From Rhizobium terrae (GTDB lineage Bacteria > Pseudomonadota > Alphaproteobacteria > Rhizobiales > Rhizobiaceae), in NCBI RefSeq assembly GCF_003425685.1, contig NZ_QJKM01000009.1, forward strand, positions 248,001 through 312,000: DNA of 64,000 nt, given 5' to 3'. Position numbers and translations under genes: made by a program. Position 1 is the stretch's first letter, and each line of letters begins with the position of its first letter. This document shows, piece by piece, positions 49,159-57,813 of the stretch. The notes below the pieces were generated by a model. The model ran no database searches, was not told where the DNA came from, and saw nothing but the letters and a program-made list of their open reading frames with translations.

Positions 49159-49641
49159 ATGAACCTCCAGCCGCTTCTCGACGCCCCGATCGCCGTTCAG
49201 ATCCATGTCGCCGCCGTGCTGCCGGCAGCCGTGCTCGGCGCTTACATTCTTCTGAACCGCAAGGGCACGCCGCTGCATCGGGCGCTCGGCAAGGTCTGGA
49301 TGGTGCTGATGGCGGTCACGTCGCTGTCGAGCTTCTTCATCCACGAAATCAATCTGTTCTACGGCTTCAGTCCGATCCATCTTCTGTCGATCTTCGTGCT
49401 CGTCGGCATCTGGCGGGCGATCAGCGCGGTCCGTGCCGGCAATATCAGAGCACACAAGGCGACGGTCATAGGCATGTATTTCGGCGGGATCGTCGTTGCC
49501 GGCCTCTTTACGCTGGCGCCCGGCCGCATCATGAACGCGGTCGTCTTCACCGGCGGGCCGAGCTGGATATTGTTGCTGACGCTTCTCGCCATCGCCGGCA
49601 CATTGTTCCTGCAGCAGCGATTTTCATCACGGCGCGCCTGA
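49159..49641 (+). CDS. DUF2306-like integral membrane protein
   Basis: 160 aa from the ATG at 49159. Four predicted helices: PIAVQIHVAAVLPAAVLGAY, VWMVLMAVTSLSSFFI, IHLLSIFVLVGIWRAISAV and the GMYFGGIVVAGLFTLAPGR segment. HRALGKVWM and RAHKATVIGMYFGG, with paired His, match DUF2306 (cytochrome-b561-like) proteins. Function unknown. The downstream fosmidomycin-type exporter starts 135 nt later. Confidence 0.82.
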   Translation: MNLQPLLDAPIAVQIHVAAVLPAAVLGAYILLNRKGTPLHRALGKVWMVLMAVTSLSSFFIHEINLFYGFSPIHLLSIFVLVGIWRAISAVRAGNIRAHKATVIGMYFGGIVVAGLFTLAPGRIMNAVVFTGGPSWILLLTLLAIAGTLFLQQRFSSRRA

Positions 49642-49776
49642 TTTTTCATCAAAGCGTACCGATCTTCGCCTTCCTGACATGGACAGGTGCGGCTTACGGG
49701 ACTAGAGCTGCACAACCGGAAAAACTTGCAGCAACGGCCATCCAAGACGACGACCGCTTGCGCGGAGGAAACGAAG

Positions 49777-51012
49777 ATGGCCGATGCAACCTCGAAGCCC
49801 GTCCCAGGGTCTGTCGCTGGCACCAGCACGGCAAGCGCCGCCGAAGCGACGGTGCTGCCGATCATCCTGGCGGTGAGCTTCTGCCACATGATCAACGACA
49901 TCATGCAGTCGATGATCTCGTCGATCTATCCGATGCTGAAGACGGATTATGCATTGGATTTCTGGCAGATCGGCATCCTGACGCTTGCCTTTCAATGCAC
50001 CGCCTCGCTGCTGCAGCCGGTGATCGGCATCGTCACCGACAAGAAGCCTTTCCCCTATTCGCTGCCGGTCGGCATGGGTTCGACCTTTATCGGCCTGTTC
50101 ATGCTGGCGAATGCGCACTCCTATATCGTACTGGTCATTTCAGCCTCGCTCATCGGCATCGGTTCGGCCGTCTTCCATCCGGAATCCTCACGTGTCGCGC
50201 GGCTTGCTTCGGGCGGGCGCTATGGCTTCGCGCAGTCGGTCTTCCAGGTCGGCGGCAATTTCGGCCAGTCGATCGGCCCGCTGCTCGCCGCCTTCATCAT
50301 CGTGCCCAACGGGCAGGGGAGCGTCGCCTGGTTTTCGATCGGCGCTTTGCTCGGCATCGTCATTCTCACCGGCGTGGCACGCTGGTACAAGGCGCATATG
50401 CTCGCCAACAAGGGCCGCAAGAAGGTCTTGAACGCCCATAACCTGTCGAAGCGCACGGTCGCCGTCGCCCTGGCCGTGCTGGCGCTGCTGACCTTTTCCA
50501 AGAACGCCTACATGGCGTCGATCGGCAGCTATTACACGTTCTTCGTCATCGAGCGTTTCCAGGTGACGGTGCAGCAGTCGCAGATCATGCTGTTCATCTT
50601 CCTCGGCGCGGTGGCGCTCGGCACGGTCATCGGCGGGCCGATCGGCGACAAGTTCGGGTCCAAGGTGGTGATCTGGTTTTCGATCCTCGGCGTGCTGCCG
50701 TTCACCCTCGCCATGCCCTATGCCAACCTGCCGGTGACGATCGGGCTTTCGGCGATCATCGGCTTCATCATGGCCTCGTCCTTTCCGGCGATCGTGGTGA
50801 TGGCGCAGGAGCTGGTGCCGGGCCGGGTCGGCATGATTGCCGGCATCTTCTTCGGCATCGCCTTCGGTATCGGCGGCATCGCCGCCGCGGCGCTCGGGGT
50901 CTTCGCCGACCATTACGGCATCGCCTTCGTGTACAGCGTCTGCTCTTTCCTTCCGGCGCTTGGGCTGTTGACGGTCCTGTTGCCCGGCAGGAAGGAGCTG
51001 AGGGTCGCCTGA
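49777..51012 (+). CDS. fsr: MFS transporter, fosmidomycin-resistance (Fsr) type
   Basis: 411 aa from the ATG at 49777 with GGAGGAA upstream; a longer upstream frame is unlikely. Twelve predicted helices. Fsr-like signature: FCHMINDIMQSMISSIYPML (about 32-51), GIVTDKKPFPYSLPVGMG and GSAVFHPESSRVARLASGG (about 128-146). Inner-membrane efflux of fosmidomycin or related phosphonates is inferred from family. Confidence 0.9.
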   Translation: MADATSKPVPGSVAGTSTASAAEATVLPIILAVSFCHMINDIMQSMISSIYPMLKTDYALDFWQIGILTLAFQCTASLLQPVIGIVTDKKPFPYSLPVGMGSTFIGLFMLANAHSYIVLVISASLIGIGSAVFHPESSRVARLASGGRYGFAQSVFQVGGNFGQSIGPLLAAFIIVPNGQGSVAWFSIGALLGIVILTGVARWYKAHMLANKGRKKVLNAHNLSKRTVAVALAVLALLTFSKNAYMASIGSYYTFFVIERFQVTVQQSQIMLFIFLGAVALGTVIGGPIGDKFGSKVVIWFSILGVLPFTLAMPYANLPVTIGLSAIIGFIMASSFPAIVVMAQELVPGRVGMIAGIFFGIAFGIGGIAAAALGVFADHYGIAFVYSVCSFLPALGLLTVLLPGRKELRVA

Positions 51013-51110
51013 GGCAAAATCTTCGGCTATGGGATGTGGGACGGATCGCTTTTGCGGCCGGCCGCATTATATCGCCATAGGCGCGTCGCCGCCGAGGAGG
51101 AGTAGCTCAG

Positions 51111-52016
51111 ATGGAATGGAAAGGTCGTCGTCAATCCGACAATGTCGAGGACCAGCGCGGCGCCTCCATGGGGAGCCCGATGGGCCGGGGCGGGTTCCGT
51201 ATTCCTATCGGCGGGGGTGGCCGCCGAGGTGGCGGGGGCCTGAGCATCGGCGGAATCATCGTCATCCTGATCATCTGCTGGATCACCGGCATCAATCCGC
51301 TGACGCTGCTTTCCGGCGGCGACGTCGATCTCGGCGGCAGTTCCGGCTATCAGCAATCGACCAACCGGGCGCCCGCCAGCGACGAGACGACTGCTTTCGT
51401 GCGCACGGTGCTGGCCGAGACCGAAGACACATGGCACGGCATCTTCCAGGCGAACGGCCAGCGCTACCAGGAGCCGACGCTGGTGCTCTTTTCCGGCCAG
51501 GTGAATTCCGCCTGCGGCTTCGCCTCTTCGGCAACAGGCCCTTTCTATTGCCCTGGCGACCATAAGCTTTATCTCGATACCGATTTCTTCCACGAGCTCG
51601 AACAGCGGTTCGACGCGGCGGGCGACTTCGCCCAGGCCTATGTCATCGCCCACGAAGTCGGCCACCATGTGCAGAACCTGACCGGCGTGCTGCCGCGCTT
51701 CAACCAGGCGCGTCAGCGCATGAGCGAAACCGATGCGAACCGCATGTCGATCCGCGTCGAGCTGCAGGCGGATTGTTACGCGGGCGTATGGGGCAAGTTC
51801 ACGGACCAGAAGGGCATTCTGGAGCGTGGCGACCTCGAGGAAGCGCTGAACGCCGCCCAGCAGATCGGCGACGACACGCTGCAGAAGCGCAGCCAGGGCT
51901 ACGTCGTGCCGGAAAGTTTCAATCACGGCACCTCGGCGCAACGCATGCGCTGGTTCAAGCGCGGCTTCGACACCGGGGACATGAAGGCGTGCGACACGTT
52001 CTCGGGGAATGTGTGA
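51111..52016 (+). CDS. Neutral zinc metallopeptidase, YpfJ family
   Basis: 301 aa. A Gly/Arg-rich N-terminus, then one membrane helix (IGGIIVILIICWITGINPL, about 45-63) leads into a large extracytoplasmic domain. The gluzincin motif AHEVGHH (about 180-186) is intact, followed by EADRMSIRVELQADCYAGVW-like ELQADC with the third ligand. CGFASSATGPFYCPGD is characteristic of the family. A membrane-anchored peptidase with unknown substrate. Confidence 0.92.
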   Translation: MEWKGRRQSDNVEDQRGASMGSPMGRGGFRIPIGGGGRRGGGGLSIGGIIVILIICWITGINPLTLLSGGDVDLGGSSGYQQSTNRAPASDETTAFVRTVLAETEDTWHGIFQANGQRYQEPTLVLFSGQVNSACGFASSATGPFYCPGDHKLYLDTDFFHELEQRFDAAGDFAQAYVIAHEVGHHVQNLTGVLPRFNQARQRMSETDANRMSIRVELQADCYAGVWGKFTDQKGILERGDLEEALNAAQQIGDDTLQKRSQGYVVPESFNHGTSAQRMRWFKRGFDTGDMKACDTFSGNV

Positions 52017-52048
52017 GGGTAACTTCCCTCAACTTGAGGAGTGGTGCG

Positions 52049-52135
52049 ATCCCCTCACGCGTGTCTTCCAACACTTAGCCTCTGGCTAAAATGTTGAAAT
52101 CGTCATCTCTCCCGCAAAGGGAGAGATGACCGTGC
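52049..52135 (+). repeat. Intergenic hairpin repeat, copy 2
   Basis: ATCCCCTCAC, then a hairpin with arms TTCCAACA.TTAGCC and GGCTAA..TGTTGAA, then CATCTCTCCC-GCAAA-GGGAGAGATG and CCGTGC. The order matches 13286-13368 (minus strand). Arm bases that differ are paired in both copies (AACA/TGTT here, AGCA/TGCT there). It lies between the metallopeptidase and SRPBCC genes. Confidence 0.7.
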
Positions 52136-52150
52136 TACAAACCCGGCCGC

Positions 52151-52633
52151 CTACTTGTACATTCCCTCACGCAGGTTGATGCCGTATTCCACATAGGCCT
52201 TCATGGCGCAGAGCATCTGCGACCAGCCTTGGCAATTGCCGTAGGAGGCTTCGAGCCCGCCCTTCGTTTCGCGCCAACCTTCCTCGGCTATCGTCACCAA
52301 AGTGCGGTCGCCTTCCAGCGGTTCGAAGGTCATGGTCACCGTCGTCTTATAATTGGCGGGTACCAGGTTTTCCGGTCCCTGTTCGGCGGGATTACCTTCG
52401 TTTGCTTCCCATTTCAGGACGATCCTCCTGTTCTTCTCCACCTCGACGACCTCCACCGGGAATGCGCCGGGAAAATCAGCGAAATCCCAGGTGACGGTGG
52501 TGCCGGTTTCCAGCCTGGCACTGGCGCCGCCGGTGGTGAAATAGCCGGACAGTTTCTTTGGATCGGCGACAGCCTCGAAAACGTCCTCGACCGGTTTGGA
52601 AATCCGGCTCGATACCTTGAATTTCAGTTCCAT
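52151..52633 (-). CDS. SRPBCC (AHSA1/START-like) protein
   Basis: 160 aa from the ATG at 52633 (GGGAGAAG upstream). Activator-of-Hsp90-type hydrophobic ligand-binding fold: SRISKPVEDVFEAVADPKKL (about 9-28), VTWDFADFPG and EGWRETKGGLEASYGNCQGW. Divergent from an arsR gene that almost overlaps its promoter; ArsR-SRPBCC pairs are common and the regulator usually controls both. Ligand unknown. Confidence 0.9.
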   Translation of the reverse strand: MELKFKVSSRISKPVEDVFEAVADPKKLSGYFTTGGASARLETGTTVTWDFADFPGAFPVEVVEVEKNRRIVLKWEANEGNPAEQGPENLVPANYKTTVTMTFEPLEGDRTLVTIAEEGWRETKGGLEASYGNCQGWSQMLCAMKAYVEYGINLREGMYK

Positions 52634-52663
52634 GGTCTTCTCCCTTGTTTGTACCCTCATGAT

Positions 52664-52679
52664 GTTATAAAAATATAAC
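52664..52679. promoter_or_regulatory. Palindromic operator at the arsR start
   Basis: GTTATA-AAAA-TATAAC (52664-52679). It directly abuts the arsR ATG at 52680 and lies 31 nt upstream of the divergent SRPBCC start. TATAAC on the plus strand and TTATAT on the minus strand could also be -10 elements. Confidence 0.6.
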
Positions 52680-53003
52680 ATGTCAAGCGACAAACAAAGC
52701 GACAGGATTTTCAAAGCCTTGGCGGCGCCGATTCGCCGGCAGATTCTGGATGTGCTGAAGGATGATCCGAAAACGACCGGCGATCTCTGCGCGCGTTTTC
52801 CAGACCTCGATCGCTGCACGGTGATGCAGCATCTGAAAGTTCTGGAAGGAGCGGACCTGGTGTTGGTGAAGCGCGAGGGGCGGGAACGCTGGAATCATCT
52901 GAACCCGCTGCCGATCAAGGCGATCCATGATCGCTGGATCGGCGCCTATGCGGCGCGCGCGGTCGACCTGCTCGACCGGATGAAGCGGGATCTGGAAGGG
53001 TAA
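52680..53003 (+). CDS. ArsR-family regulator, possibly leaderless
   Basis: 107 aa. Winged helix: IFKALAAPIRRQILDVLKDD (about 10-29), LDRCTVMQHLKVLEGADLV (about 42-60) and the wing REGRERWNHLN. No ribosome-binding site precedes the ATG; the operator palindrome ends at the preceding base, so the transcript may be leaderless or the true start may be internal. Divergent from the SRPBCC gene. Confidence 0.88.
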   Translation: MSSDKQSDRIFKALAAPIRRQILDVLKDDPKTTGDLCARFPDLDRCTVMQHLKVLEGADLVLVKREGRERWNHLNPLPIKAIHDRWIGAYAARAVDLLDRMKRDLEG

Positions 53004-53006
53004 TGG

Positions 53007-53486
53007 TTAGCGGATCAGCAGCGCGGTGCCGTAAAGCCCGAGTGCGAACACCGTGTGGGCGGCGAAGTTCAACAGACGAACCTTGTTCGGTCTCGGTGTC
53101 TTCGAGGCGGCCCAGCCGAGGCCGAGGCCGGGTTGCATCAGGAACCAGCCGGCGGCGATGGTGACGATCCCGAAGATCCAGGCCGGCACGAAGGTCGGAG
53201 CTATGAACCATCCGGTGCCCATGATCAGGCCGAAGATGACGCCGTAGGCGAGGCCGACGCCATAGTGTCCCGCCCAGCCGAGCGCGAGTTCGTGTTCATA
53301 CGGTTCGGCGGCCGCGATGCTCTCGTGAAAGACTTTTCCGCGCGCAATATGCCGGAACCAGCGACCGGCCGGCGCCCAATTCGCCTTTGGCTGGCCGAAC
53401 ACCTTGTTGAGCACGATCGCCCAGATATCCATCAGGACGGTGGCGCCGACGCCGATCAGGATGCCGCGCCAGAGAAGTTCGATCAT
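53007..53486 (-). CDS. DUF2938 integral membrane protein
   Basis: 159 aa. DUF2938 pattern: RGILIGVGATVLMDIWAIVL (about 7-26), NWAPAGRWFRHIARGKVFHE (about 37-56) and HYGVGLAYGVIFGL. Four predicted helices. Function unknown. Convergent with arsR, 3 nt apart. Confidence 0.9.
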   Translation of the reverse strand: MIELLWRGILIGVGATVLMDIWAIVLNKVFGQPKANWAPAGRWFRHIARGKVFHESIAAAEPYEHELALGWAGHYGVGLAYGVIFGLIMGTGWFIAPTFVPAWIFGIVTIAAGWFLMQPGLGLGWAASKTPRPNKVRLLNFAAHTVFALGLYGTALLIR

Positions 53487-53561
53487 GGGAAAGCCGCCGC
53501 AAGGTGAGAAGGTTCTTCCTTAAAAACCGTGCAGCGGCGTTTGTCGAGATGTTCGACGCGA

Positions 53562-53933
53562 TCAGGGGAACATCTTGTCGGCGCTGGCCGTCGCAAGCGT
53601 CTTGCCGCCCGCATCCAGCGCCTTCACGGTGAACCGGTATTTGTGCTTGCCGGATGGCGGGCAGGGGCCGGTATAGCTGAAGGCGCCGTAGGCGAGCGAT
53701 TTCTGCCCGGAATAATCCACCTTGCCGCCGCCATGGTTATAATCGGGCACGTCCATATCCTTCATGCGGACGTCGAGCACCTTGGTGCCGGCCGGCACGC
53801 CCGACAACGAAATCGGCGGCGATTTGGAATCGAAGCATTTTTTCGTCGGTCCCCAGTCGAAAGAGACCTTCATATCCGCCATTGCGGCGGTACCGGATGC
53901 CAGTAGGAATGCGATCGCCATCAGCCCGCGCAT
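53562..53933 (-). CDS. Secreted PEBP/YbhB-like protein, short
   Basis: 123 aa. Signal peptide about 1-19 (TAAMA, then DM). The mature part looks like a shortened phosphatidylethanolamine-binding-protein fold: CFDSKSPPISLSGVPAGTK (about 33-51), RMKDMDVPDYNHGGG (about 56-70), YTGPCPPSGKHKYRFTVKAL (about 91-110). Full PEBP proteins are about 150-180 aa and have a GxHR-type ligand site not seen here, so it may be a divergent member. Periplasmic. Confidence 0.7.
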   Translation of the reverse strand: MRGLMAIAFLLASGTAAMADMKVSFDWGPTKKCFDSKSPPISLSGVPAGTKVLDVRMKDMDVPDYNHGGGKVDYSGQKSLAYGAFSYTGPCPPSGKHKYRFTVKALDAGGKTLATASADKMFP

Positions 53934-54089
53934 GATATCTTCCCCTCAGCCATGACGGAAAGACAGCCTAGGCTTTCATATGAAGCTGTCAACGGAGATC
54001 ATGCGGTATCGGACCTGCGAGGCGGGTGTTTTTATCGACCTTCGTTGATGCCCGGCGCCGTCGGAGTTTTGACCGGAGGGATGGAGCCA

Positions 54090-54107
54090 CCCCGGCCTTC
54101 GCCGGGG
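54090..54107. other. GC-rich hairpin downstream of aldo/keto reductase gene
   Basis: CCCCGGC-CTTC-GCCGGGG, a perfect 7-bp stem, 60 nt after the aldo/keto reductase stop. No U-run on either strand, so a Rho-independent terminator is uncertain. Confidence 0.4.
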
Positions 54108-54166
54108 TCCGGACGTCCGCCGTTCGAGACGAAACGGATCGTCTTATCGGCTACATCAAGCCGTCC

Positions 54167-55162
54167 TCACTTCTCGCTATCCAGATGGGCGAGCATTGCC
54201 TCCGGATAACGCCCGCCGGCGGCAGCGCCTCTCGGGACCGCACTTTCGATCGCCGAAAGATCGTCTGCGGAAAGTGTGACGTCGAGCGCGCCGAGCGCTT
54301 CCGTCAGGCGGTCGCGGCGGCGGGCGCCGATGAGCGGCACGATATCCTTCCCCTGAACTGCGACCCAGGCGATGGCGATCTGGGCGACCGAGACCCCCTT
54401 GGTTTCGGCGATCTTGCGCAGTTCCTCGACCAGCGCGAGATTGTGATCGACATTGCCGTCCTGGAAGCGCGGGCTGTAACCGCGGTAATCTCCCTGGATG
54501 GAGGCATTCTCCTTCTTCCAATGGCCGCTGATCAGGCCGCGGGAGAGGACGCCATAGGCGGTGATGTCGATGCCGAGTTCACGGCAGGTCGGCAGGATGT
54601 CGTCTTCGATGCCGCGCGAGATCAGCGAATATTCGATCTGCAGGTCGCAGATCGGCGTCACCTCGGCGGCACGGCGTATCGTCTCGCTGCCGACTTCCGA
54701 AAGGCCGACATGGCGGATATAACCCGCCTTCACGAGATCGGCGATCGCGCCGACGGTCTCCTCAACCGGCACGTCGGGGTCGAGGCGGGCCGGGCGATAG
54801 ATGTCGATATAATCGACGCCGAGGCGGATCAGCGTATAGGCGAGGAAGTTCTTGACCGCGGCCGGCCGGCCGTCGAAGCCGCTCCAGCCGCCGGCGGGAT
54901 CCCGCAGCGCTCCGAACTTGACGCTCAGCAGGTATTTGTCGCGCGGGATGTCCTGGATGGCCTCGGCGATCAGCATTTCATTATGGCCCATGCCGTAGAA
55001 ATCGCCGGTATCGAGCAGGTTGATGCCGGTATCGAGCGCGGCATGGATCGTCGCGATGCTTTCGGTGCGGTCCGAAGGGCCGTACATGCCCGACATGCCC
55101 ATGCAGCCGAGGCCGATGACCGAAGCCTGCGGGCCGGTCTTTCCGAGTTGACGCATTTCCAT
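54167..55162 (-). CDS. Aldo/keto reductase
   Basis: 331 aa. (beta/alpha)8 NADPH-dependent oxidoreductase: [15 protein letters not shown] (about 18-32), catalytic Asp/Tyr in [16 protein letters not shown] (about 49-64), Lys in [10 protein letters not shown], and [11 protein letters not shown]. Similar to YakC/pyridoxal-reductase-type AKRs. Divergent from a LysR gene, 114 nt between starts, which probably regulates it. Confidence 0.93.
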   Translation of the reverse strand: MEMRQLGKTGPQASVIGLGCMGMSGMYGPSDRTESIATIHAALDTGINLLDTGDFYGMGHNEMLIAEAIQDIPRDKYLLSVKFGALRDPAGGWSGFDGRPAAVKNFLAYTLIRLGVDYIDIYRPARLDPDVPVEETVGAIADLVKAGYIRHVGLSEVGSETIRRAAEVTPICDLQIEYSLISRGIEDDILPTCRELGIDITAYGVLSRGLISGHWKKENASIQGDYRGYSPRFQDGNVDHNLALVEELRKIAETKGVSVAQIAIAWVAVQGKDIVPLIGARRRDRLTEALGALDVTLSADDLSAIESAVPRGAAAGGRYPEAMLAHLDSEK

Positions 55163-55276
55163 GAAGCTTCTCCTGAGATCCTGAAATCGAATTGTCTGGT
55201 GCGGCCTCTATCTAAGCCTCTCCGCTTTGTGCGATAATCCGCATAGTCTTGGACAGGCTGTTTGGAATTCTGGACA

Positions 55277-56182
55277 ATGAGTGAACTGCCCCTTGCCGAT
55301 CTCGACGCTTTTGCAACCGTTGCCCGGCTGAGAAGCTTCCGGGCGGCGGGAAAGTTGCGCGGCGTATCGGCCTCATCGCTCAGCGAAGCAATGCGGCGGC
55401 TGGAAGCGCGGCTCGGGGTGAGGCTGCTCAATCGCACCACTCGGACGGTGACCCTGACCGATGCGGGAGAACGGCTTCTTGAGCGGCTGGCGCCAGGCCT
55501 TGCCGAGATCGAGTCGGCCATCGACGGCATCAACAGCTTTCGCGACACGCCGGTCGGGCGGTTGAGGCTCAACGTGCCGAGCATCGTGGCGCGCAATGTC
55601 CTGCCGGAGATCGCCGGACGTTTCCTCAGGCAATATCCGGGGATCACGCTGGAGGTGGCGACCGAAGATTCCTTCGTCGACGTCCTAGCGGAAGGCTTCG
55701 ATGCCGGCGTGCGATACGAGGAAGCGCTGCATCAGGACATGATCGCGGTGCCGATCGGCCCGCGCGTCCAGCGGTTCGTCGGAGCCGCCGCGCCGTCCTA
55801 TGTTGCGGAACATGGGGCGCCGCTTCATCCCCGCGACCTCCTGCATCATCGCTGTATCCTGCATCGTTTTGCGAACGGACATATCGTGTCCTGGGCGTTC
55901 GAGGAAGAAGGCCGCCAGTTTACCATCAGTCCGCCGGCCTGTCTGATCGCCGGGACGACCGAACTGGAGGTGAGCGTCGCGATCCAGGGGCTTGGAGTGA
56001 TCTTCGGTTTCGAGGAATTCCTGGCGCCGGCGCTGAAGAGCGGCGAACTGGTGCCGGTGCTTCAGGATTGGACGCAGAGTTTTTCCGGCCCGTTCCTCTA
56101 TTACCACGGCCGTCGGCACATGCCGGCGCCGCTTCGCGCCTTCGTTGATTTCATCAAGGCCGATCAGCGCCGCGCCGGGTGA
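55277..56182 (+). CDS. LysR-family transcriptional regulator
   Basis: 301 aa from the ATG at 55277. Helix-turn-helix: LRSFRAAGKLRGVSASSLSE (about 17-36). Effector domain LNVPSIVARNVLPEIAGRFL typical of the CrgA-like subgroup that often controls a divergent oxidoreductase. Likely regulates the adjacent aldo/keto reductase. Confidence 0.93.
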   Translation: MSELPLADLDAFATVARLRSFRAAGKLRGVSASSLSEAMRRLEARLGVRLLNRTTRTVTLTDAGERLLERLAPGLAEIESAIDGINSFRDTPVGRLRLNVPSIVARNVLPEIAGRFLRQYPGITLEVATEDSFVDVLAEGFDAGVRYEEALHQDMIAVPIGPRVQRFVGAAAPSYVAEHGAPLHPRDLLHHRCILHRFANGHIVSWAFEEEGRQFTISPPACLIAGTTELEVSVAIQGLGVIFGFEEFLAPALKSGELVPVLQDWTQSFSGPFLYYHGRRHMPAPLRAFVDFIKADQRRAG

Positions 56183-56322
56183 TCCTCATCAGGCGTCGAC
56201 ATGCGTTTCATCAAAAATTTTGAAATGTTCACGGATTGTTTCCTTTTTCTTTTGCAGCTATGTAGCAAACCCGGCGATCAGATCGTCTTTCCAGAAAACA
56301 CACCAAGCTAGAGAGACATCCG

Positions 56323-57582
56323 ATGCTCGACCCGAAATTCGTTCGCCGCGGCCTTTTCCTCGTCTTCATGATCCTTTTCCTCGATATCATCGGGATCGCG
56401 ATCATCATGCCGGTGCTGCCGACTTTCCTGCGCGAACTGACCGGCGACGACATGAGCGCGGCCGCCGTCGACGGCGGCTGGCTGCTGCTGATTTATTCGG
56501 CCATGCAGTTCCTGTTCGCGCCGCTGCTCGGAAACTTGAGCGACCGGTTCGGTCGCCGGCCGATCCTGCTGGCTTCGGTCTTCACCTTCGCGCTGGACAA
56601 TCTGATCTGCGCTGCGGCGACCAGTTTCTGGATGCTGTTCGTCGGCCGGGTGCTTGCAGGCATTTCCGGCGGCAGCTTCGCCACTTGCTCCGCCTATATC
56701 GCCGACATCAGCAATGACGAGAACCGTGCCAAGAATTTTGGCCTGATCGGGATCGCCTTCGGTGTCGGATTCACGGTCGGTCCCGTGATCGGCGGCCTGC
56801 TCGGCGAACTCGGCCCGCGCGTGCCGTTCCTCGGCGCAGGCCTGCTGTCGCTTGCCAATTTCATCGCCGCCTGGTTCCTGCTGCCGGAGACCCTCGACAA
56901 GGCGAACCGCCGCAGATTCCAGTTGAAGCGCGCGAACCCGCTCGGCGCGCTGCGTCAGATGCGGCATTATCCGGGCATCGGCTGGGTCATGTTGGTGATG
57001 TTCCTCTACTGGCTGGCGCATGCCGTCTACCCGTCCGTCTGGTCCTTCGTGTCGGCCTATCGCTATAACTGGAGCGAGGGGCAGATCGGCCTGTCGCTCG
57101 GCCTGTTCGGCATCTGCGCCGCCTTCGTGATGGGTGTCATCCTGCCGAAGCTCGTGCCGCTGCTCGGCGAATGGAAGACGGCGGTGGTGGGGCTTTGTTT
57201 CTCGTGCCTGGGCCTCACCGGCTACGCTTTTGCCTGGGAAGGATGGGTGGTTTATGCGGTCATCCTCATCACCACGATCGAGAACATCGCCGATCCGGCA
57301 CTGCGAAGCATCGCTTCTGCAAAAGTGCCGCCATCGGCGCAGGGCGAACTGCAGGGCGCCGTGACGAGCCTGACCAGCCTCACCACGATCGTTGGCCCGG
57401 CGATCTTCACGCAGCTTTTCAGTGCCTTTACCGGCGAACATGCGAAAATCGAGTTCGCTGGTGCGCCCTACATGATGGCGGCGATCTTCATGGCATTGGC
57501 AATCATCGTGTTTCTGGCGCGGATTTCGCGGAAGACGCAGGCTGTGCCGCTCGAGAAGGGACTCTCGCATCAAGTTTCTTGA
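56323..57582 (+). CDS. MFS multidrug/tetracycline-type transporter (TCR family)
   Basis: 419 aa, twelve predicted helices. TetA/DHA1 signature: IIMPVLPTFLREL (about 27-39), GNLSDRFGRRPILL (loop 2-3, about 67-80) and GFTVGPVIGGLLGELGP (motif C, about 147-163). Proton-driven efflux is inferred; substrate unknown. A strong terminator follows. Confidence 0.92.
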   Translation: MLDPKFVRRGLFLVFMILFLDIIGIAIIMPVLPTFLRELTGDDMSAAAVDGGWLLLIYSAMQFLFAPLLGNLSDRFGRRPILLASVFTFALDNLICAAATSFWMLFVGRVLAGISGGSFATCSAYIADISNDENRAKNFGLIGIAFGVGFTVGPVIGGLLGELGPRVPFLGAGLLSLANFIAAWFLLPETLDKANRRRFQLKRANPLGALRQMRHYPGIGWVMLVMFLYWLAHAVYPSVWSFVSAYRYNWSEGQIGLSLGLFGICAAFVMGVILPKLVPLLGEWKTAVVGLCFSCLGLTGYAFAWEGWVVYAVILITTIENIADPALRSIASAKVPPSAQGELQGAVTSLTSLTTIVGPAIFTQLFSAFTGEHAKIEFAGAPYMMAAIFMALAIIVFLARISRKTQAVPLEKGLSHQVS

Positions 57583-57629
57583 AGCGAGGTCCAAAAATTC
57601 TGCTGGATCGCGGGTAAGCCTTGCCGCAC

Positions 57630-57659
57630 GGATGATGCTACTTTAAAGCAGCATCATCC
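57630..57659. other. 30-nt near-perfect palindrome
   Basis: GGATGATGCT and AGCATCATCC flank A-CTTTAAAG-C. The single mismatch is A-C on the plus strand and G-U on the minus strand. It lies between the MFS stop and its terminator. Confidence 0.55.
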
Positions 57660-57691
57660 GCCGCTTGCCAGTTCCTGGTAGCGGCTTTTTT
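57660..57691 (+). terminator. Rho-independent terminator after the MFS gene
   Basis: GCCGCT (57660-57665) pairs with AGCGGC (57680-57685), extended by an inner GCCAG/CTGGT stem, followed by six T (57686-57691). Confidence 0.88.
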
Positions 57692-57813
57692 CGTCCAGAG
57701 CGTCGCGCGCCCGTCCGGTCGCTCGAAGCGCGCTCTGACCTATTGAGTCTACACGCCGTGCCTTTCGAAAATCGATCCCGGTTTTCGAGCCGGTGCGGTA
57801 TGGGAGGTCTGCC

